A stretch of 64,000 bases of DNA, from positions 19,814,928 to 19,878,927 of the forward strand of contig NC_058138.1 of assembly GCF_011075055.1 (NCBI RefSeq), in the 5' to 3' direction. The notes beneath the pieces are model-generated. The model was not told the origin of the DNA. It ran no database searches and saw nothing but the letters and a program-made list of their open reading frames with translations. This document shows, in pieces, positions 23,245 to 36,479 of this stretch; within the stretch, counting starts at the first letter, position 1; the number at the start of each line of letters is the position of its first letter. Source of the stretch: Mangifera indica. Lineage: Eukaryota > Streptophyta > Magnoliopsida > Sapindales > Anacardiaceae. The translations under genes were made by a program, and so were the position numbers.

Positions 23245-26200
23245 TCATTCTGCAGTGTCCATCACCACTCCTTTCTCTTCAAACTTCACTGCCACCAAGA
23301 ACCTTATGCTTGTCTGTTAACAAGAAGACCACCCCAAGTTAAAAAGACTCAATTAGCCTGCTATATATTTCTCAAATGTGATAGTCATGCCTGTTTTGGA
23401 TCATATACAGCATACTCATTGTATTCAAGTGGGCTATCTTTATGCTCCGAGGGGACTAACCGACCGCAGGGGACTTTGATATCATCTTTCTGCCTAAACC
23501 TTCTGGCCTGTCACTACAATCTTTCTGATTCATCTGTTTTCTTTCTGCCTAAACCTTTCACTACAATCTTCTTCTCTTCCAACGGCTTTATATCCTCTGG
23601 TGGGTTCTTGAGCTCTGTTACTTGATTCCCTAAAGATAAAACAGCCAAGACTAGGAAATCCTTCTGGCCTGTCAACTGCTGTAAACCCATAACCTTGCAG
23701 CTTCTGCAGCTGCATCAGAACAAACTATTGCCCTGCCAAACTGTTTGACACAACCCATTGATAAGCATAAAAGATTTTAATTAATACATGCTGATAATAA
23801 ATTGTAGAGAAATTTAGTTGTTCAGTGTCATACCATGTAGCCTGGTACAGGGAGAGAGCAAACTGCAGGCAACAACCCTTTATGCACATGCCTTAAATGG
23901 TTTGAACTTCGAGTACCACACCAGAGGAGGACTTTGTTGGGCAGCTTCTTCATTTCATCCAATGAAGGGGCAGCACTTGATTCGACAGCAAATATGTTCC
24001 CAACTGACACTACTCCTAAATTACAAGAAGAAATAAGCTATAGTAAAATTGCTGGTTTATTGATTAACTAATCAAACTTGGTTAGAATGAAAGTAGGACT
24101 GACCATATCTGCAAGTTTGAAAGGCTCATAAGTTTTCTCCAGGCAGTTCAGAATCACCTTGTATTCATCAGAATCTTTGTCCAGTGCTGAGATCGAGCAG
24201 CGACGTTTCTCATATCAGTCAGACAATGGATCATCAAGGGTTGAACCACTCATGTCTTTAATAAGATGTGAAGCCACTGTTATGCCCCTGACAGTCTCAA
24301 ATGGAGCTGCAGCCTGAAAGTTAATTTTAAGCCCATAATAGAATGTTAATTAGATGAGAGGAACTCTGCAACAATAATCATGTGGCATAAAACTTTCAGA
24401 GGTTAAATGGGTGGCATCACTTAGTCTGCAAGTTCTTGATAATCCCTAAAGATGAAAGGTCCGGTGGAGTGCATGAGGGTAAACCATCTGTTGCTGAAAT
24501 CTGCCCAAACAGCTTCAGCATTTTGCCCTGTCTCTTTCAGAGATTTCAAAGTTTCTGTGAATTCTACGAGTACCTCTTTACCTGAAGAAATAATTCAACC
24601 ATTTAATCAAAGAAAAGCAAGGAAACAGTGAAAAAAACAAGTGGGGATTTAAGATTTCTTACATCTTTCAAAGTGAACATTAGAAAGCATTCCCATTGGT
24701 ATGTCCGGAGCATCTAATCCCATTTCCATTAGAGCATACCAGTAAATCTCTTGACCGCATAAGACCTTCATAAAATTTGCAACCACTGGCTCGATTTTGC
24801 AGTGTGTAACGGCAACCCCAAGTTGTCTCATGGCAAGACCTCCATGTCTTACATCGACCCCATCATCCTTTGGTAGCGAGGACAAAGATGTAAGAACCAT
24901 TGCAATATTGGTTTAAATATAGACATATAAAAAACTAGCTGCAATTACCATGTCAATTGGATAGAATTTTAATGGCTTCTTCTCAAATTTCTTTTCCCGT
25001 TCCCATGGCTCAAACTCGTTACCCGTTATGTCCTCAAACAGTCTCACAAACTCCTTAATTGCATCAGCCACATTAGTCCATTCTTCAAGCCTCTCCTCAG
25101 CATTAGCACCATCACCCACTTTTCCTTTCTTGTAATACAGATTTAAGTTACTCTCTGGTACTGTTATCAGTTGACTGATACAATAACTGCATCAGTCAGT
25201 TTTAGAAACTCAGCACAACCCGCAATAACATATCGTTTTAAAGCAGCAAACAAGGATGATCTCGTAGTATTACTGATTCAGTCCACGCCCTTGGTCGCAA
25301 ATGGAAAATGCACAGTTGTACAATATTCCATCTGTCTCAAAGATCTTGCCTGCTTGCTCATGCAGTTTGGTATCCTTGTGGACTCCTCTCTTTCCAATTA
25401 ACTTGAGCTGCAGCAATTATATGTTATGTTATGTTCCATATGGAAATGGTATCTTCACAAATTATTCCCTTGAATAGAGTAAGGGAGAAGATAGTACGAA
25501 CTTCTGCTGCAATTGATTCGACTGCCTCTTCACTCGGATCCATTTTATCCCATGGAATTCCTCTGCCTTCTGGGGCAAGATCAGTGACCATATCTTAGGC
25601 TTCTAGAGGCTGATCTTCTTGTTTCTCGATACTGTCAACCAACCAAGCTTCTCTCACAACCCGTCTGCTTCGCTCCCTAAATAGCATATTTAGAAGAAAT
25701 TTATTGCCAAGCTGCAAGCTAAATGATGTACAGCATGCATGTAAAATTTAAGTGTTCGCTCACATTGCCTCCACCAATTTGGATGAGCCACCGCGTTCTC
25801 TTTCAGCAGGTGAAGCAACCAGGTAAGTCGTACCTACATAGTTGATTAACAATGTTTGCTAAGGCCCAACATCGATTTCCCCTTAGCAATTTGATTATGA
25901 CGAGAGTTAATGAGCCTATAGCTGAGTTGGCCACCTTTCCTCCATGTTTTTTAATTGTCCTCCAGTGTTGCTGCATCAGAAGTTACAAGTACTTCTAACA
26001 GCCTCAGAAATGGTGAAAATGTATGAAAAATGGAGAAACAAAAATTGGTACATACATGTGTACGAGAAACACGACCCATTAGAGAAATTGTCATCCCTGA
26101 GAAGGGTTTCTCAGTAGCAACTGGATACCTTCTAGGCCGGCTACTGGGATCTTGGTACTTCTTTATCAACTATTACAGAAACACATAGAACTCAACATAT

Positions 26201-26903
26201 ACACAGAAACATATGTAACATTAGCCAGACTGTGGAGTCATAATTGTAAAGAGAAAGAATGGACGTATAGATGGTTTTAAAATATACGTCTGAATCTACG
26301 GATTTGAGGACAGAATCTGATATTTTGACTGCCTCTTCCATCCTCGGTGGATCTTTGGTTCTGAATGTGCAAGTAGACCATGCACTGTACATTCCTTTGC
26401 AAGTATATCTTTTACCATCAAATTCCAATTTCCTATTGCAAATTGTACATCTCCCCAAAGGCCCATAAAACAGCATATCTTGGCAGTTTCAAGAAAATTT
26501 GAAAAAAAAAGTCTAAAAATGAAAAGAATCTAAACCCACATACATGGTTTATATATAAATGAAAATATGTGAACTAGTGAATCCACCATTTAGTGACAAT
26601 AAGGGGATCAGGGCCAGATGAGTCTTGGTCATTAGCTTCAAGAATCTCTCTCATTTCTTCAATAGAGAGATTGGCCTCAATAGCTTTACAAAATTCTTCA
26701 AACTCGACATCTGTAATATCAGATTCACCAGCTTTTCCATTAGTCTCTCCATTGTCATTTTCTTGCTTTGCCTTCTTTGGAGATTGCTCCGCATCATGTG
26801 GTCTGTTTTCAGCCTTGTGCTTCCTTGTCATCACTTTCTCTTCATCAACAGATGCATGTGCGTGCGACCTCGTTTCATGAACCTTAACATGTACAAAAGA
26901 CAT
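23245..26903 (-). pseudogene. PARP3: PARP3-like poly(ADP-ribose) polymerase, decayed 14-exon gene
   Basis: The full plant PARP3 layout can be read on the minus strand. Exons, 5' to 3', are near 26903-26587, 26483-26288, 26169-26056, 25970-25916, 25833-25764, 25676-25502, 25407-25274, 25186-24949, 24867-24663, 24581-24421, 24313-24104, 24015-23834, 23740-23401 and 23313-23245. Domains are N-terminal KVHETRSHAH, a PADR1 zinc region (CTICNRKLEFDGKRYTC), a BRCT-like part, WGR, the PARP regulatory helices and the catalytic fold (LPNKVLLWCGTRSSN). Disabling changes are TAA at 25597-25595 (expected LEAYD), TAA at 24423-24421, TGA at 24217-24215 (expected SDRY), an indel at the start of exon 12, and two single-base insertions plus a 40-bp duplication in exon 13. 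Splice sites are also lost (exon 2 acceptor TG for AG; exon 4 and 13 donors GC for GT). The Cys in WCGTR replaces the catalytic His, as in intact plant PARP3. Confidence 0.88.
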
Positions 26904-27884
26904 TCATACATATTTATTATCCCAGCAAACAAAACAAAGAATCATCAAGAGAAATTCCGGGTTTCTTAACGTAACAACGAACCTTCATCTTTCAACTCTA
27001 GAAGTCCTTATCAAAGAGTATAGATAATACGCCAATCTTGATCAAAGAGACTTTTGAAGTAGAACAAAATTTCCCTTTCAGCAAAGTAGAAAGAATCTGC
27101 AACTGAAGACTTCTTGACGCTACATTCTTCTTATTAAGACAATTTCGTGTACTGACACGTACTAGAAGTGTTTGCGCTCTCCATTGCTACTGTGTCATCT
27201 TCACATTTCGACTTGTGTTTTCATATATAGAGGCGAATTCCACGTGTCCGACTGGGTATGTTTCACCTCCTATAACGTTGACAGGTGGTATTAACCTGCA
27301 ACCGTTTAATTTTATGAGTACGGGTTTAGTTTATGTTTACTGTCCTGCATGCATACATGGCAGCTGCTCGGCTTCCTGGAACAGCACCTGCAAACTTGAA
27401 GCGGCAGAAACATGTATATAATCCAGAGGTGAAGAAAATCCGATGTTGTGGAGTTTATTTGTGCGTGCTTGTCTTCTCTGTCCGTGTAGTTTTGAGTATT
27501 GGGTTTGAGCAGAGATTTTTGGGATAATGAATGAGACAAAAGAGACAATACTTCGTTTTTAGAACCATCCTATCATATATTAACACATATTTAACATGTG
27601 TTATATTCGTATTCATAACAATTATACTAAGACTTCATAAATTAGTTGGTGGTTTTAAAGACTTCTTGTCACTGACGCCAAAGGGTTGATCAGTCCATTG
27701 CAATTGCTTTAAACTGAAAATCGATCGGCCCATATCACCTTGATGAGTTATGACTCATGGGCCTTTAATGGGATTTGAGATGGGGTTTATATTGTTTGGG
27801 TTAAGAATCTAAAAGTAGGTCAAATGCAGTCAACAGTCCTGAAAAACAATGGGCCGAGGGTTGTTGAGATTGTCTCGTGGATGA

Positions 27885-27972
27885 TTCAAGTGAGTAAAAC
27901 GTTGGAAAATGACTGAAATAAAAAAGTATTCGAGTGAGTAGAACGTTGGAAAATGGCTGAAATGAAAAAGTG
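27885..27972. repeat. 44-bp tandem duplication, two copies
   Basis: Copy 1 (27885-27928) begins TTCAAGTGAGTAAAACGTTGG; copy 2 (27929-27972) begins TTCGAGTGAGTAGAACGTTGG. They differ at only a handful of positions. Confidence 0.8.
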
Positions 27973-28012
27973 AAGCGTTATGTTGGTCTCATAGACATTA
28001 GTATCACATATT

Positions 28013-28345
28013 ATATAATATATATTTTATAATATAATACGATATAAATAAAAAATAATATTTATCTTAAAATATATCAAATTATTACGATATAATAAAT
28101 ATATCATACAATATGATATATATTATTAATACAAATCAATACAATATTTTAGATAAATAATAACATAATAAAAGTGTATTTAAAGATTTTTAAATTGTCA
28201 GACGGTGTTTGTAATATATTTTTAAAATGATAATATATTAATTATAAGTTTTTATTATTTTATTTTAAAAAGAAGTATTCTATAATTTGATATACGATAT
28301 GAAAATTAAGTTTTTGATATATGATATGAAACACGGTTCAACTAC
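28013..28345 (+). repeat. AT-rich dispersed repeat, copy 1
   Basis: Shares an ordered set of segments with 55225-55552 in the same orientation: a run of GATATAAT-like words, then TTTTTAAATT, GGTGTTTGTAATAT, AATTAAGTTTTTGATATATGAT and TTCAACTACCATGATT. It is probably an old non-coding transposable element; no termini identified. Confidence 0.5.
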
Positions 28346-28521
28346 CATGATTGGTCTTGCTCATGCTATGTTCTTGGCTCTCACGTGGAAATTATAGCGG
28401 AAAGGCAAGATTTTCTCCATAACACAACAAATAACTTGTTTATAGATTTTCATTAAACATGACATTATCTTTTTTACTTACTAAATCATATGATTTATAA
28501 ATGGGATAATAATATTTAAAT

Positions 28522-29264
28522 GGCCAAAGGACTATTTCTCACTCAAAGTATGTTTTAATCTCAAGTTTCTATCTCTTAACTTTAAAAATCTTATTTACCC
28601 ACTCATGAACGATTAAAATTAATGGTTTCAAGGGTAAAATTGTTATTTTATCTGTAACATTAAAAATTAATTAAAAATTAATATTTTTTCTTTCTAAAAC
28701 CTTAAAAACTAAATATTTCCATTTAAGCAAAGTTTTAAAAAATCATATTTCCTCTCATAGGATTTAGTTTTCAATCCTCAACTCCAAATTCAGTGTCATC
28801 ATTGGCGACGAAGTTTCCTTGACGTATCACCATCTTCAGTGGTCTCTCTCCTCTACTCTGGAATGTCGATCGATGTAAATCTGGCTTAAAAAGATGAAAA
28901 GCTTCATCCTCGATGAAACTCTTCGTCTTTTCAGGTCACATTTGCCTCATTCAGGTTTCAAAGGAGGGGAGAGAGACTGTCGGAGCATGATGATACGTCG
29001 AGAAGCTTCGTCGTTGGCAATAACATCGGATTTGATATTGAGGATTGAAAACTAAACCCTAAGGGAAGAATGTCATTTGTTAAAACTTGACTTATGGAGA
29101 AATGATTAGTTTTTAGGGTTTGGTGAGAAAATAAGATAAAATTTTAAGGGTTAGAGAGTTCCATTAATTTTAATCATCCATGGGTGGGTAAATGAAATTT
29201 TCAAAGTTAACAGAGAAAAACTTGAAATAATAACATACTTTGGGTGGGAATAAGTCCTCTAGCC
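28522..29264. mobile_element. Mutator-type miniature element, copy C (743 bp)
   Basis: Starts GGCCAAAGGACTATTTCTCA and ends TGGGAATAAGTCCTCTAGCC. The target duplication is TATTTAAAT (28513-28521) against TATTTATAT (29265-29273), 8 of 9 identical. The interior carries the family core: GGATTTAGTTTTCAATCC near 28760 and GGATTGAAAACTAAACCC near 29040 are inverted partners, and the GACGAAG/CTTCGTC segments between them also pair. Confidence 0.88.
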
Positions 29265-29273
29265 TATTTATAT

Positions 29274-32200
29274 GTATCAACTATAACATGTTCTTTATAA
29301 TAAAATTACGTGTATAAATAATGATGTGTTATTATATTATTGAGTATTATTTTATCTTTAATTTTTAATTATCTAATCATATAATGATACGTTATTATTT
29401 ATATATATAACACTATTCTGATTTTTCATTTAAGGAATTGAAAAGTATCTAATTAGTAATTTTTTTATTGAAATAATCAAAATTTGTTTTTTTAAGCACT
29501 GAAGTCCCAAATTTTCTTTTTGGAAAATCTAAACTTTTCTCATTTCTGTTGGATGTACCATTCTAATCATTTTGTTTTCAAAATAAAATAAAGCAAATAA
29601 TTTTAATTATATTTGTTTAATATCTTCAATAAAAAAAAATAATAAAAATTTAGTCTCTTAAATAAAAAAATCTAAAATTTGTTTATTCACTAAAAAAAAA
29701 AAGTTCATATATTTAGGGGTTGTTATCCCATTTATAAATTGAAGTTGTTCAAAAAGGAGTAATGTCATTAATAATTTATATATTATTTATCAATAATTTT
29801 AAATATAAATAATAATATGTCATCATATGATTGCATGTTGTATTATCTTTAATTTAAAATTATCTAATTATATAATGATATATCATTATTTGTATACAAT
29901 TATGTGCATAAGTTATTGCATTACCCTAGCAAAATATGATGGAAAACTATTCAACTTTACTACCCTTTTACAAAATGATTCAACTTGCATAAATTTTGAT
30001 TAGCGACCCTCCTCCTCGGAAGTTCTTATCTACTTTATGATTGTCCCAAGTCCTTTTCGTTGGGATCAAGCTAACCACCCAGTGGAAAACTTAAACCCTT
30101 TTATCACGGTACAACTGTTTTTTGCTCATATAATTGCATGCATCAATGATAGTGAAAAGCCTCACATAAAAGGCTTCACGGGAAATTGTTAGATCTTGTA
30201 AAGCCAAGAAGTCTCTGAGAGTACTGGAATCCATTATTAGAATACAGTCAAACCTTTACAAGTTCATCAGATCCCTATATTCTACCTTTATGGGGAATAA
30301 AATCCAAATCTCGTATATACGAGGAGCTTTGATATGACTTGTTAAAGTCAAGCAAGCTCTTACCATTTTATGAATTTATTTCCATATTCCATCAATGGTA
30401 GTGCAGAGCCACACACGTATCGGTGGGCGAACATTAGGGTTCTTGTAAAGCACAATTAAGTGCACCGTTTGATAACTAAGAAAACCATGTGATGCCAATG
30501 CAGTTTACCAAACCATCCACATCATGAAAAGCTTTGAAAACCCTATCTTTGAATCTTTTTTTTTTTAAAATAATTATTAACAGAATAAATAATCAATAAA
30601 TTAAACCTTTTTTTAACTAAACATTCACCAATGTTATAGTATGGGACATATAATCCAATACAATTCACTTTCAGTGGGAGACCTAGGAAATTATGTTTAG
30701 TGATCCAAAATATATTTCTTTAATAAAGAGCAGCTAGAAATTATTTAAGAAACTGCATTTATATATTGGTTAAAATAAAAGCATAAGAAATATGGGATGC
30801 CGAAATTTAAAAAAAAAAAAAAAAAATTGTCACCCTAAGCCTGAAAGGCAGTTCTCCACTGTCCACTTAGTAGTTTTGCAACCCTCTTGTCAGGCTAGTG
30901 TAATTAAATATTTTGCATAACAAACAAAGAGTGACATATTAGCAATAATTATCTTTAAACCTAACCAGAGAAAATTAGAAGAACTCATTAACACCAATGA
31001 AGCCCTTAATCAAAGATTAATTAGTAGTTTGATGAATAAAGACAGCGAATAAGTAAACAGGTTTTGAACGTTTGATTTGAATTTTTTCCCCCGACAAAGC
31101 GTAGTGGTGGTCCCTAATCAATTGCTTTCTTCCATATTTTCCCCACAACTTTATACTTTGTCAAGCTAATTACCTCTAATCTAACCAAATTTCAATCTCT
31201 TGTTTGCAAAAGTATGATGATACTCTTGCGTCTTCTTTTGAAAAATAAAAATAAAAAAGTCCTTACGCAAATCCCCTTTTCACATGTACACAAACTATCC
31301 TCTTCATCTTTCTTCTTCTATATCTGTCTTAATTTTTGTTAATATTATCAATTAATTAAGTACATAAATGTCGTTAAGTAAGACTACACAGAATTCTCCT
31401 TTCCGCTTAATTAATACCTAATCTTTCTGTAGTTGATTTTTTAACAATCAGTGGTTGGAGTATTGGTGAAGCCTCCAAGTTAGACTCTTACTAACTTCCC
31501 TTCCTTGCCTTTGGAAAATAGTGTCAGCCTTGGTGCTGTTTCACAGTAATTCTTTTACAACTCCCACTTATGTTTCAGAATTCAGAAAAAATATACTTGT
31601 CAAAATTATAGCCACATAGTTATTTGATCGTCCAAGTAATGTCAAATCAATCGATTCATAGAATTATATAGTCAGGATTTGAACTGCTGGAAGTGTAATA
31701 TTACTCATTCTCTAAATATTTTGTTACTAAGAGTTCTAACATTATTTGAAACTAAATGTATTCTAATTAATATGGCATTATCTTAATTACTATCATTTAA
31801 CATATTCACTGTTGAGTTTTGACTTAATTCGAAGGAAAAGAGGAAATCAATCTGCTTCTAGAGGCTAGGTTTGAAAAGTTGAACAAAGCTACAAATACAA
31901 CTGTATATAATATGGAATAGTTGAGTTGATTTTATATGTCGATATACATTGATTATCTTCGTATGTAAGCAAAAGGTGGAAATCTCCACTAAGTGCTTAT
32001 TAATATAATTCATGTTTTACATGTGAGAAAGCTTAAGCAATGGCGTAATGCCCACTTGATGGCCAACAAAGGAGGTGCAACTTTCCTGATTTATCCATCT
32101 TTTTCTCCATTAGACTTTTTTAAGGGGGAAATGAACCTTAAGTTAAAGTAAGCTTTTCTATTGGATTAGAGAGACATTGATATGTAAAGGGCAGACTATT

Positions 32201-33859
32201 ATTTGCATTTTGAGCATTTTGTAACATCACTTGATCTTGTAGTTTTAGGTTTACAATTTAGTTCATGCGAATATATTATTCTCACCATCCTTCCCTCTTA
32301 CACATGTGGATCCAACATTTTAACGGGATATTTGTTTTGGGGTAATACAAGATTATTCGAACAATCTATATTTTATTAATAATATTACTTTCTTTAGTTT
32401 TTTTAATAGTAAACAATTTTGATAATTTTTTATGACTAAGGTGATATGTCAAATAATATAAGTGATAAATCATCTTAAACATTAAAAAATTATTAAAGTA
32501 ATTTTAATTTTGTTGTAATTTTTCAAACTTTTTTTTCAATTGAAAAAATAACATAAAAAATAATTTAGAAAAAAAATATATTGCTAATAAGATGACGACT
32601 TGAAAAATAGTTTAACTAATTATTTTAATAATATAAAGAAAAAAATTAATATATCATTAACATAAAGAATATTTTAGAAAATACACAAAACAAATATTAA
32701 TATTTTAATTTTTTTTATTATTGTCAATCAAATATAATAATTATTTGTACATACTAATTTTATTAAATATAATTATAATTTAAAGGCATTAATTTTTTAA
32801 TAATTTATTTTTGTATTAATCTTTTGTTTTTTATGATAAAAGGTTAACTGAAATAAATATTTTTTAAAAGTGTAAAATAAGACCCACTAAGTTATTGTAA
32901 TTTAAATATTTAAGGTTTAGTATGAAGTCTCTTTAGTGACTACTTAAAGTCGCAAAATTATGTGAAAAAGATTCAGAACATATCACGCAACTGCATACTA
33001 TAATTAGGGAGATTATCACTCAAATAATAATTTAAAAAAAAAATAAAATGGCGAGATTGTGATTAACACTAAATCCTATCTGACTATGACAAGTGTAGGG
33101 TAGTAATTTAGCAATTTTCAAAGATCTACTGCTACGTCACAAACTCAAAGGTACAACCAAAAAAAAAAAAGAAAGACTAATGAAAAGTTGACAAGTGACA
33201 TTAAGTGAATGAGGATATTTGTAATATTTGATGTCCTATTATAAGATTTGGGGTGACCATTCGAATCATCTCTTCAACTTAAAGTGCAAGATTCTGTGTT
33301 GATGACACCATCACTCGAAAAATAGATAGATCAGAAAACGATAAATATTTGTTGTTGGACTGAGTTGCTAAATTATAAGGGAAAACAGAAGCCGATCATA
33401 AAGAATTATGGAAGTAATAGAGAGTAAAAACATAGCATTAAAGTCACATAAATGAAAGCGAGAAAGAGATTAAACGACACAATCCTGATGTAAAGATTAC
33501 AAATTAGCAATGAAGCGGACGAATTTTCCCTCTTGGAGAGGTACATGAACTTAAACAATGCAATTGTGCATGCACGCTACGAGAAGAAGAAAATTCATCA
33601 GCTTCACGACTACTTGAGGCAATCTTCTTATTCTTCTAAAAAAAAACTCCGCATAAAAGTCTAGAGATATTATAGCTCAAAGCCCGGCAAGTGCTCTGTA
33701 GCAAATCGCTCCCAACGTTCTTGTTGAGAATGTTTTGTTACCGAGCACAAGCCTCCATGCATGAGCCTAGCTAAAAACTTGCAGCATCTATACTTAACTT
33801 CCAAAAGAAAAACTTTTGAAACCCTTTTGAAAATCAAACCATTTAAAACCCTTCAAAAA
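29274..33859. other. Gene desert downstream of WIP gene
   Basis: 4.6 kb of AT-rich DNA. The part at about 30000-30540 is less AT-rich and gene-like in composition, but I found no open frame, conserved motif or known RNA in it. Poly-A and poly-T runs occur throughout. Nothing else supportable. Confidence 0.4.
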
Positions 33860-36479
33860 TCAACGAGCGATTTCATCTTCAGATCCGGTGATGCATTCCT
33901 TCTCATCATGATCAAACCCATCAAGAGATGGGTGTGGAGAATGGCCTTTCCCAAATGACCTAATGTGATCCTTTAGAGATCTTTTATGTTTGAAATCCGA
34001 ACCACAGGTGCAATACCACAACTTCCCACAATTTTTTTCATGTGTTCTCCAATCCCCTTTAACCGCGAAAGTTTTGCCACATTTTCTGCACATAAATGGC
34101 TTTGCACCATGCTTTCGTTTGAAGTGTGTTTGAAGTGTCCTGAAGTCTTTCAATGGCTTGGCACGAGGATGGTTGATGTTGTTCTTGCAACCTTGAGCAC
34201 AACAATAGCATGGTAACCTTAACATTGCCGCTGGTTGCGTTCCTTTAAGTGAATCTGGACCTTTTCTATATTCAGATCCGTGCCCCCACATATGCATCTG
34301 TGCCAAGGAAATTAAATTCAGCGCATGTTTTCTAATTAAACATATGCATTTCGTATTCAACATGACGCAAAGTTACAAGGTTTAGAACGTGCCTTGTCTC
34401 TCTCTAATCTATGTTTTAGACTTAAAGTGAGTATATATCAAAATTGATTGCTTCTAAAGTTGAGATTTGTTTATTATTTATGTCAAATAACTACTGGAGT
34501 AAATTGGTTTTGTAAAGTGGATTAATTTTGCTAGCTATATGCATAATAACAATCATAAAGTAATAAAAAAGTTGAGTGTTATCATTAAGGAAGAGCATCC
34601 AAGGTGCACTAAAACTCCACTCCGGTTTCTATCTAGATCACAATTATGTGAAAGGATATATTTTTTGGGTTAATCATTATTACCAAATGCCTTTCTTATC
34701 TTTCTATAATTAATCTTTTAATAACTTTTCCCCTACCCCAACTTGCTTCTTTTCCTCCTTAACTCTTCACCCTAAAAGGGGGCAATGAAGGGCAACTGTC
34801 ATAAGAAATGGGGTTCAGATTATCTCTAATAATCATCGAATCTTTTACTCACCTAAATCCAAGAGAATATACATTTATATCAATTATCCTTACAGATATT
34901 AATCAATCAAGAGATAGAATAATACTTAAATCCAATGAGAATCTTTAATGGGTCTTCATAAATCTGCACTTTCAATGAGCGCCTGTATTATTTTTGTTTA
35001 CGTAAACCCCATTTATCAAGTATTAATCAAGGATGTTATCTATATATGTTTTTTAGCTTTTTTTGGTTTTTTTTTTTAAATATTGAACTTACTAAAACTA
35101 CTCAATTTTTGAGAGGAAATTTCATTTTCACTCTACACATAACTTCCTGCAGCATGATAATTTTTTATACTAATATAGATGGAAAATAGATTGATAGATC
35201 GTACCAAATGAGGTAGAAACATTGCATTTAGATGAAAAAAGAAGAAAAAAAAAATGAAGAAAGCAATAATCTAAAAGTAAAAACCATTGAAATCTTCTTC
35301 TCATAGATTATTATAACTAAGATCACTATAACAAATATTTAATTTAGGGATAATATATTTGACTTTTAAAGACGATTATTTTATTTTTAAAAATGTTTTT
35401 ACTTTTCTAAGATGAATTTTTGACCTATTAAATAAATTTCGTTATCTTTTATGAAATTTATTGAAGTGGTGAAACTTGAACTATAGTATTGCGAACAATA
35501 CTTTTTGTATAACTTAATCTCTCAAACGCTTATTTTTTTTTTCTACTTTTTATTTTAATTTACAAAATGCATAGTTCTGTAAATCAATATGTGTGTGTTC
35601 ACACGTGTTTTGCATCATTGTGATACATTGTGTTAGCTACTTCATTATGTGCCCCTTGCATAAAGGACAAACTTGGACCAGATCTTAAAGGATTTTCCCC
35701 AGCAGCCTTATCCTTGGGTAGGAAAATAAGCCGAGATGCAAATGAAACAACAGTACAGTTTTTGATTCTATCAAACAAAACAAAGAACGAAAGAAGAAGA
35801 TAGGTAGAGACGTTTAGCCATCAACCTCCAAAAATAAAACAATCAAAAGAAATCAATCAAAATCTAAAATAAAGAAATTTCTTGCCCCCAAATTCATGAA
35901 CTTTCTCGTAAAGGGTATCTAAAAGAGAGAGAGAAGAATTGAACTAACCTGCATGTTATTGTACCTATTAAAGGTTTTACTGCATATGGAGCAAGAGAAT
36001 TGCATCGGCCCAACAAGGATTTGCGCAGGAGTTGGGATCCAAAACCTGCTATCTTTGTTGAAAGAACATCCATTAAAGCTTTTTTTGTCGCCTACTACTT
36101 CTTCCTTAATGCCCTTGTTCTCAACATCAGAAATATCTTCGGCGTTTGGTAATCCAATGTGTAAGGCCACTGTAACGTTCTCTATCTTCTCTTCTTTAAC
36201 ACCAAGACTAATCTCCTGAGCTCTTGTTGTCTCTTCCTCCTCTTTCAACGGTTTTCTCTCGGTAAAACCACTTAGGAGAGGCAGGCATTGAATACTTCCC
36301 CCGCTCATGGGATCCGAGAACTGGTTTAGCAATTGTTCCGTGGTGAAAGAAGAAGAGGAAGAAGAATAAGAGGATAGTGATGAAGAAGGAGAATTAGATG
36401 AAGGCTTGAGCCATTCAATGAAAGTTGGCGTTTGAAAGCACAAATTGTTGTCTTCTACATGGTAGCTCCTTAAACCCAT
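33860..36479 (-). CDS. WIP-family C2H2 zinc-finger transcription factor, 2 exons
   Basis: Exon 1 (36479-35949) and exon 2 (34297-33860) join in frame across a 1.65-kb GT-AG intron, giving 322 residues. The N-terminus is Ser-rich. ALHIGLP (105-111) is the conserved short motif of the family. WIP is at 147-149, followed by [21 protein letters not shown]. The first finger spans the intron ([15 protein letters not shown] then MHMWGH). Three further fingers follow: the [11 protein letters not shown] type, [21 protein letters not shown] and [16 protein letters not shown]. All zinc ligands are present. WIP proteins are nuclear regulators of seed-coat, transmitting-tract, root and vein development. 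The neighbouring GALT29A-like gene suggests WIP3 by position, but sequence alone does not fix the paralogue. Confidence 0.92.

Larger units (their letters stand above)
26904..28512. other. Intergenic between PARP3 pseudogene and miniature element C
   Basis: No gene supported. Contains a 44-bp tandem duplication (27885-27972) and an AT-rich dispersed repeat (28013-28345), listed separately. Confidence 0.4.

Noticed and set aside
30000..30540. Less AT-rich stretch considered as a non-coding RNA or microRNA gene
   Set aside because: I compared it with common plant microRNA sequences and found no match; no convincing hairpin was visible.
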